NCBI RefSeq assembly: GCF_014873535.1
Contig: NZ_JADBEF010000001.1
Location: forward strand, 2,170,001 to 2,234,000
Length of the DNA: 64,000 bases
Direction of reading: 5' to 3'
DNA from: Nonomuraea africana
GTDB taxonomy: Bacteria > Actinomycetota > Actinomycetes > Streptosporangiales > Streptosporangiaceae
Under the pieces are notes generated by a model that saw only the letters and a program-made list of their open reading frames with translations, made no database searches and was not told the DNA's origin. How positions within the stretch are numbered: the first letter of the stretch is position 1; every line of letters begins with the position of its first letter. Made by a program: the position numbers and the translations under genes. This document shows positions 59,196-64,000 of the stretch, piece by piece.

Positions 59196-60236
59196 CTACG
59201 GCCGGTGGGCGGCTCCCGGGGTCCGGAGGCTCGAGGCCCTCGAATGAAGGGTGGTGGGGATGAGGCGGGGCCCGGCCGGCTCGCCGCCCTCGATGCGGTG
59301 GATGAGGAGATCGACGGCCTGCCGCGCCGTACTCGCGGGGTCGAGGTCGACGGCGGTGAGCGGCGGCTCGCTGGTGCGGGCCAGATGGCTGTCGACACCG
59401 ACGGAGACGAGCAGGTCGCCGGGAACGTCGACCCCGCGCTCCCTCGCCACCCGCAGCAGCCCTGACGCCAGCCACTGCGGCGGCACGTAGACGGCGTCGG
59501 GGCGGTGGTCGAGGACTTCGGCGGCGGCGGCGACCGCGCTGCTCTCGAGCTTGTCCGGCCGCGCCAGCACCAGGATCGGCTCGATGCCCCTGCGGCCGGC
59601 CCACTCCCTGTAGGTCTGCTGGGCGTCGGCGAACCAGGACCACCCGATGTCCACCGAGAGCATGGCAATGCGCCGCGCCCCCGCCTCGGCCAGGTGGTCG
59701 AGCACCATGCCCGTGCTGCCTGCGCTGTCGGCCGCCACCCACCACGGATCCTGCGTGCGCAGGATGTCCCTGCCGATGGTCACGACGGGCACACCCAGCT
59801 CGTTGAACATCGCGACCCTGGTGTCGAGGGGCAGCGGGTCCACCACGATGCCCCCGTCCACGCTGAAGCGGCGCAGGTCGTCGAGGCCGCGCAGGGGAGG
59901 GAGCTGCAGCAGCGCCTGGTCGTGCTCGAACGCCGCCTCGACGGTGTTCATCGCGAGCGTCAGGTAGAACTCCACGGCGAGCACGTGATGCGCCTGCTCC
60001 AGATCGGCCCCGACCGGCAGCAGCAACCCGATGGTGTCGGCCCGCCCCGAACGCAGCCCCTTGGCGTTGCTGTTGGGCCGGTAGCCCAGGCGCTCGGCGG
60101 CGGCGGTCACCCGGGCGCGCGTGGCCGCGTCGACCCTGCCCTTGCCGTTGAGCACGTGCGACACCGTCGTCGCCGACACGCCCGCCACCTCTGCGACGTC
60201 ACGGATCCGCGGACGTGGTTGTGAGGCCATGGTCAT
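59196..60236 (-). CDS. LacI family transcriptional regulator
   Basis: A 346-residue repressor. HTH at residues about 10-34 (IRDVAEVAGVSATTVSHVLNGKGRV in part), then hinge helix and periplasmic-binding-like effector domain (TIGLLLPVGADLEQ, DGGIVVDPLPLDTRV, DAVYVPPQWLASGLLRVA). In-frame ATGs at 60242, 60236 and 60230 are all close to an operator and none has a ribosome site, so the start is uncertain by two codons either way. Two CCAAATCG-type palindromes lie between it and the divergent serine hydrolase / peptide transporter operon, which it probably represses. Confidence 0.92.
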   Translation of the reverse strand: MTMASQPRPRIRDVAEVAGVSATTVSHVLNGKGRVDAATRARVTAAAERLGYRPNSNAKGLRSGRADTIGLLLPVGADLEQAHHVLAVEFYLTLAMNTVEAAFEHDQALLQLPPLRGLDDLRRFSVDGGIVVDPLPLDTRVAMFNELGVPVVTIGRDILRTQDPWWVAADSAGSTGMVLDHLAEAGARRIAMLSVDIGWSWFADAQQTYREWAGRRGIEPILVLARPDKLESSAVAAAAEVLDHRPDAVYVPPQWLASGLLRVARERGVDVPGDLLVSVGVDSHLARTSEPPLTAVDLDPASTARQAVDLLIHRIEGGEPAGPRLIPTTLHSRASSLRTPGAAHRP

Positions 60237-60246
60237 CAGCATAGTG

Positions 60247-60292
60247 CCAAATCGTTTGGGCAGACCTCTTGTGATGCCAAATCGATTTGGCA
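60247..60292. promoter_or_regulatory. Two LacI operators in the divergent promoter
   Basis: CCAAATCGTTTGG (60247-60259) and TGCCAAATCGATTTGGCA (60275-60292, an 18-bp perfect palindrome) are LacI-type sites, 30 bp between centres. They lie between the LacI gene and the serine hydrolase start at 60306. Confidence 0.85.
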
Positions 60293-60305
60293 TACAGTCG
60301 CCGCC

Positions 60306-61145
60306 ATGGTGAAGTCGCTGGCGCGGCGTCTCGACGATCTGTGCGAGACGCAGCCCTTCCATACCGGCTGGTCGTTGCTCGATCTCGACACGGGCGCCCG
60401 GGCCGCGCGTTCGGGCGCGCGGCAGGTCCCCTCGGCCAGCACCCGCAAGGTCGCCGTCATGATGGCGGTGCTGCGCGCGGTGCACGAGGGCGAGCTGGAC
60501 CTGGCTCAGCGGGTCACCATCGACGCGCGCTACCGCGACCGCGTCTTCACCGGATCGCTCCAGCACCTGGAGCCAGGACTGTCCCTGTCGCTGCGCGAGG
60601 CGGTCACATTGATGATCATCTTGAGCGACAACCTCTGCACCGCCCACGTCATCGACCTGATCGGGCTGGATGCGGTCAACGACCTGTGTGACGCGGCGGG
60701 CCTGACCGGCACCCGCCATCGCCACGCGCTGATTCCCCCACTGGCCCCCGACCATCCGGTGGACGCGAGCAACGTCACGACGCCCGACGACCAGGCTCGC
60801 CTGCTCGAACTGGTCGTCAGGGGCGCGGCGGGCGAGGACACCCCCCTCGGCTGCCCGAAGGAGCTGTGCTCCCTCGCCCTCGACGTCCTGCGCGGCCAGC
60901 AGTTCCGCGACGCGCTGCCCGCGCTGCTGCCACCGGGAACCGAGATCGCGCACAAGAGCGGGGTCGGCTGGCGGGACGTGAGCGACGCCGGCGTCTTCTA
61001 CGCCGACGGCCGGCCCCGCTACGTCCTCGCCGTCTACACCGACGAGATCCCCGCCGTCCTGCCGGACGGACTGCCGGGTGTCTCCAGGGCGCGAGCCCAC
61101 ATCGCCACTCTCAGCCGGGCGTGCTGGGAGGAGATGCAGCCGTGA
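60306..61145 (+). CDS. Cytoplasmic class A-type serine hydrolase (beta-lactamase-like)
   Basis: A 279-residue protein of the serine beta-lactamase/PBP fold: S-x-x-K as SASTRK near residue 43, SDN as LSDNLCT near 117, and KSG as HKSGVGW near 218. Unlike the enzyme at 4694 it has no signal peptide, and no ExxLN omega-loop motif is clear, so penicillin hydrolysis is doubtful. It is probably a peptidase or amidase acting on an imported peptide. It opens an operon with the oligopeptide ABC transporter (10 bp to the next gene) under LacI-type control, which suggests uptake and cleavage of a specific peptide or beta-lactam-like compound. Confidence 0.88.
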   Translation: MVKSLARRLDDLCETQPFHTGWSLLDLDTGARAARSGARQVPSASTRKVAVMMAVLRAVHEGELDLAQRVTIDARYRDRVFTGSLQHLEPGLSLSLREAVTLMIILSDNLCTAHVIDLIGLDAVNDLCDAAGLTGTRHRHALIPPLAPDHPVDASNVTTPDDQARLLELVVRGAAGEDTPLGCPKELCSLALDVLRGQQFRDALPALLPPGTEIAHKSGVGWRDVSDAGVFYADGRPRYVLAVYTDEIPAVLPDGLPGVSRARAHIATLSRACWEEMQP

Positions 61146-61155
61146 GGAGGCTCTT

Positions 61156-62691
61156 ATGACACGTCTGACCCGCCGCTTCGCCGCGGCCTCCCTGGCCGTG
61201 CTGACCGCCTGCGCCGTGAGCGCGGCGTGCGGGGGCGCGAGCAGGCCCGCTTCCCAGGGGACGGCGGGAGCGGGCGGCGCCGTGTTGCGCTTCGCCTACA
61301 CCGCCTTCCCCTCGACGCTCGACCCGCACAAGGCCTCGACCGCCTGGGACGAGCTGTACATCCTGCCCATCTACGACCGCCTGGTCACCATCAAGCCCGA
61401 CGGCCAGATAGCCCCCATGATCGCCGAATCGTGGCGGAAGGACGGCGAGAAGATCGTCTTCACGATCCGCTCAGGAGCGCGCTTCCACGACGGCGCGGCG
61501 CTGGACGCCGAGGCGGTGCGCGCCAACCTCGACCGCGCCGTCAACGGCAAGGGCTCCACGGCCAAGCCGCTGCTGAAGATGATCGAGTCGGTGACGGCGT
61601 CCGCCGGCACAGTGACGATCGCCTTCACCGGCTCCGAGCAGGACCTGCTCACCGCCCTGGCCCACCGGGGCGGGGCGCTGATCAGCCCGAAGGCCTTCGA
61701 CAAGCCCGACCTCGACCGCGCGCCCGTGGGCTCGGGCCCCTACCAGGTCACCACCTACCGCAGGGACGACCGCGTCGTCTACCAGCCGTTCGCGAACTAC
61801 TACGACAAGAGCGCGCAGCGGCTCGGCGGCCTGGAGATGTCGTTCGTCAACGAGGACGACACCCGCCTGAACGGCGTGCGCTCCGGGCAGTACGACGCCA
61901 CGCTCATCCGCCCCGAACAGGTCGACACCGCCCGTGACGCCGGACTGAAGGTCAACGAGTTCCTCACCGGGCTGGTCTACCAGCTCAACCTCAACACCTC
62001 CAGGTCGAAATTCGCCGACCAGCGGGTACGGCAGGCGCTCAACCACGCCATCGACCGCCGCGCCATCACCGAGAAACTGCTGCTGAACTCCTGCCGGCCC
62101 ACGGTCCAGCCGGCCCCCTCCGGGCACTGGGCGCACGAGCCGTCACTGGAGTCGGCCTACCTCTACGACCCCGCCCAGGCCAAGCGCCTGCTGGCCGAGG
62201 CCGGGGTGGGCGGCGGCTTCTCCTTCACCGCGCTGGTGTGGAACAACACCGCCTTCGTCCAGCTCGCCGAGGCGCTCCAGGACCAGTTCAAGGCGGTCGG
62301 CGTGGACATGAGGCTGCGGCCCATGAGCGCCGACCAGTCGATCGACCTCTACCAGAACCGCGGCGAGGCCGACGCCCTGGTCAGCCAGATCGGCGCGGCG
62401 GCCGCCGACCCTCGTCTGATCACCCAGCAGGACTACCTGAAGGGCGGTCTCAACAACCCGGGCGACCTCAGCGTTCCCGAGATCGAGAAGCTGGCCGAGC
62501 AGGTCGCCACCGTCACCGACAGGAGCGTCCAGCAGCAGAGCTACCGCGAGATCGTCAAGCTCGCCGCCGACACCGCGTACAACGTGCCCATCTGCAACCG
62601 CAAGCTCTACTTCGCCACCAACGACAAGGTGCGAGACTTCGACAAGCTGCTCACCGGCTACGACGACATCCGCGTCGTGGGCATGGGCTGA
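61156..62691 (+). CDS. Oligopeptide ABC transporter substrate-binding lipoprotein (family 5)
   Basis: A 511-residue SBP_bac_5 protein. Lipoprotein signal at 1-25 with lipobox VSAAC. Typical blocks: FPSTLDPHKASTAWDELY, IAPMIAESWRKDGEKIVFTIRSGARFHDG (in part), VRQALNHAIDRRAI and YDPAQAKRLLAEAG. It binds peptides, or sometimes nickel or sugars, outside the membrane and hands them to the permeases. GAGGAGG precedes ATG 61156. It sits between the serine hydrolase and the permease genes in one operon. Confidence 0.95.
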   Translation: MTRLTRRFAAASLAVLTACAVSAACGGASRPASQGTAGAGGAVLRFAYTAFPSTLDPHKASTAWDELYILPIYDRLVTIKPDGQIAPMIAESWRKDGEKIVFTIRSGARFHDGAALDAEAVRANLDRAVNGKGSTAKPLLKMIESVTASAGTVTIAFTGSEQDLLTALAHRGGALISPKAFDKPDLDRAPVGSGPYQVTTYRRDDRVVYQPFANYYDKSAQRLGGLEMSFVNEDDTRLNGVRSGQYDATLIRPEQVDTARDAGLKVNEFLTGLVYQLNLNTSRSKFADQRVRQALNHAIDRRAITEKLLLNSCRPTVQPAPSGHWAHEPSLESAYLYDPAQAKRLLAEAGVGGGFSFTALVWNNTAFVQLAEALQDQFKAVGVDMRLRPMSADQSIDLYQNRGEADALVSQIGAAAADPRLITQQDYLKGGLNNPGDLSVPEIEKLAEQVATVTDRSVQQQSYREIVKLAADTAYNVPICNRKLYFATNDKVRDFDKLLTGYDDIRVVGMG

Positions 62692-62693
62692 CC

Positions 62694-63635
62694 ATGATCG
62701 TCTACTTGGCCAAGCGCCTCGCGGGCGCGGCGGTGGTGCTGGCCCTCGTGTCGGTGATCACCTTCGGCCTGGCCCTGCTGGTCCCCGGCGATCCCGCCAT
62801 CCACCTGGCCGGCGAGCACGCCACCCGCGAGGAGATCGCCGCCGTCCGCGCCGAGCTGGGCCTCGACCGGCCGATGGCGGTCCGCTACCTCGAATGGGCC
62901 GCGGCCGTGCTGCGCGGGGACCTCGGCACGTCGCTGTACAACTCCCAGCCGGTCACCGAGATCCTCGCCGAGCGGCTGCCGGTGACGCTCTCGCTCGCGC
63001 TGGCCGCCATGGCGGTCGCCGTGGCGATCTCGCTGCCGCTCGGCGTCCTCGCGGCGCTGCGGCAGGGCGGCCGGCTGGACCGGGTCATCTCGTCGGGTAC
63101 GGCGCTCGCGGTCGCCACGCCGTCCTTCTGGCTCGGGCTCATGCTGATCCTGGCCTTCGCGATCACCTTTCCGCTCTTCCCCGCCACCGGGTACCGTCCG
63201 CTCGGCGACGGCTTCGCCGCCTACGCCGCGCATCTCGCGCTGCCCGCGCTGACGCTGGGCGTGGCGGCGGCCGTCGAGCCGACCCGCCAGCTGCGGGCCG
63301 CGCTGGCCGACGTCCTCGACACCGACTACATCCGCACGGCCAGGGCCAAGGGGCTGCTGCCACCCGCCATCGTGGGCAGGCACGCGATCCGCAACGCCGC
63401 GGTGCCGTACGTGACCGTGATCGGGCTGGAGACCGGGCAACTGCTCGGCGGCGCGGTCGTCGTGGAGGCGGTGTTCGGCCTGCCGGGTCTCGGCACCCTC
63501 GCCGAGACGACCGTCACCCGCCAGGACCTGCCCGTGCTGCAGGGCATCGTGCTGGCCGGCACGGTCGTCGTGGTGGCCGCCAACCTCGCGGTCGACCTCG
63601 CCTACCGCTGGCTCACCCCGGGGGAGGTCGCGTGA
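62694..63635 (+). CDS. Peptide ABC transporter permease (DppB-like)
   Basis: A 313-residue permease with six helices: the N-terminal block IVYLAKRLAGAAVVLALVSVITFGL, the conserved LGLDRPMAVRYLEW, and the ATPase-contact loop DTDYIRTARAKGL. It starts 2 bp after the binding-protein stop and overlaps the next permease by 4 bp. The two form the transmembrane channel of the importer. Confidence 0.95.
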   Translation: MIVYLAKRLAGAAVVLALVSVITFGLALLVPGDPAIHLAGEHATREEIAAVRAELGLDRPMAVRYLEWAAAVLRGDLGTSLYNSQPVTEILAERLPVTLSLALAAMAVAVAISLPLGVLAALRQGGRLDRVISSGTALAVATPSFWLGLMLILAFAITFPLFPATGYRPLGDGFAAYAAHLALPALTLGVAAAVEPTRQLRAALADVLDTDYIRTARAKGLLPPAIVGRHAIRNAAVPYVTVIGLETGQLLGGAVVVEAVFGLPGLGTLAETTVTRQDLPVLQGIVLAGTVVVVAANLAVDLAYRWLTPGEVA

Positions 63636-64000
63636 GCGCCATCACGCTGTCGCCGGGGGAGCACGTGGGACGGCGGCTGGTCCGCCGCCCCGACGTCGTG
63701 CTCGCTCTCGCCGTCCTCGCCTTCCTGGTGCTCGCCGCGCTGGCGGCGCCGCTGGTCGCGCCGTACGACCCGGTCGACCAGGATCTGATGCGCCGGCTGG
63801 AGGGTCCGGGCGCGGCCCACTGGCTCGGCACCGACGAGTCGGGCCGCGACGTGCTCAGCAGGCTGCTGCACGGCACCCGCGTCTCGCTCGGCGCCGCGCT
63901 GCTCGCGGTGTCGGTGGCGGTGGCCGGCGGGGTGCCGCTGGGCCTGCTGGCCGGCTACCTCGGGCGCGGCTTCGACCTGGTCGTCTCCCGCTTCGCCGAC
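63632..64000 (+). CDS. Peptide ABC transporter permease (DppC-like), 3' part outside window
   Basis: The first 123 codons of the second permease, from GTG 63632 (GTGA overlap). One membrane helix (VVLALAVLAFLVLAALAAPLVAPYDP) is followed by the DppC motif HWLGTDESGRDVLSRLLHGTRVSL and the start of helix 2. The ATPase genes would be expected after the window. Confidence 0.93.
   Translation, partial: MSAITLSPGEHVGRRLVRRPDVVLALAVLAFLVLAALAAPLVAPYDPVDQDLMRRLEGPGAAHWLGTDESGRDVLSRLLHGTRVSLGAALLAVSVAVAGGVPLGLLAGYLGRGFDLVVSRFAD

Overview
The window is about 70% GC actinobacterial chromosome. GTG and TTG starts, GGAGG-type ribosome sites, ATGA or GTGA stop/start overlaps, many TetR/LysR/MarR/LacI regulators, SigE-family and ECF sigma factors, an abundant DUF574-type methyltransferase and class A beta-lactamases all fit a filamentous soil actinomycete, probably of the Streptosporangiaceae (Nonomuraea-like). 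This placement comes from gene content only. I saw no phage, transposase, integrase or CRISPR array.

Layout. 1-6.8 kb: end of an amidohydrolase, a divergent TetR gene with its operator, a sigma factor with a membrane partner, a GNAT acetyltransferase behind a short leader ORF, a row of three broken genes (Rrf2, carboxymuconolactone decarboxylase, unknown) and a secreted class A beta-lactamase. 7-13.6 kb: a translationally coupled histidine kinase / response regulator / WD40 operon. 13.6-14.7 kb: a MarR / FMN-reductase pair. 14.9-21.4 kb: a sugar locus (M81 protein, alpha-L-fucosidase, two CUT1 permeases, solute-binding protein, ROK protein) in which a deletion has removed the 5' ends of both the binding-protein and ROK genes. 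22.4-24.8 kb: a 472-residue unknown protein followed by two tRNA-like genes. 24.9-38.2 kb: LysR regulators, oxidoreductases, a PhoX-like phosphatase, a subtilase, a PAS-GAF-PP2C phosphatase, an ECF sigma factor and a DHFR-like reductase. 38.6-41.2 kb: a second pair of tRNA-like genes, here in front of a zinc-ribbon SDR-like protein and a leucine-rich-repeat protein. 42-52.4 kb: an amine or amino-acid catabolic region (amidohydrolase, APC permease, aminotransferase, aldehyde dehydrogenase, acyl-CoA dehydrogenase, remnant acyl-CoA synthetase, MFS exporter) with two TetR regulators whose operators can be read. 52.5-56.2 kb: a self-sufficient P450-reductase fusion with a divergent TetR gene. 56.2-59.2 kb: sirtuin, methyltransferase and an Ogt / 2OG-oxygenase pair. 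59.2-64 kb: a LacI-controlled serine hydrolase and oligopeptide ABC transporter running off the window.

Two things stand out. First, two loci 18 kb apart each carry a tandem pair of tRNA-like genes with acceptor helices longer than 7 bp (8-10 bp) and odd anticodon arms, next to proteins of no recognised translation function. This is the best candidate here for an undescribed RNA-protein system. Second, at least four places look like clean deletion scars that fuse or truncate genes. They are either real gene decay or assembly errors, and reads would decide.
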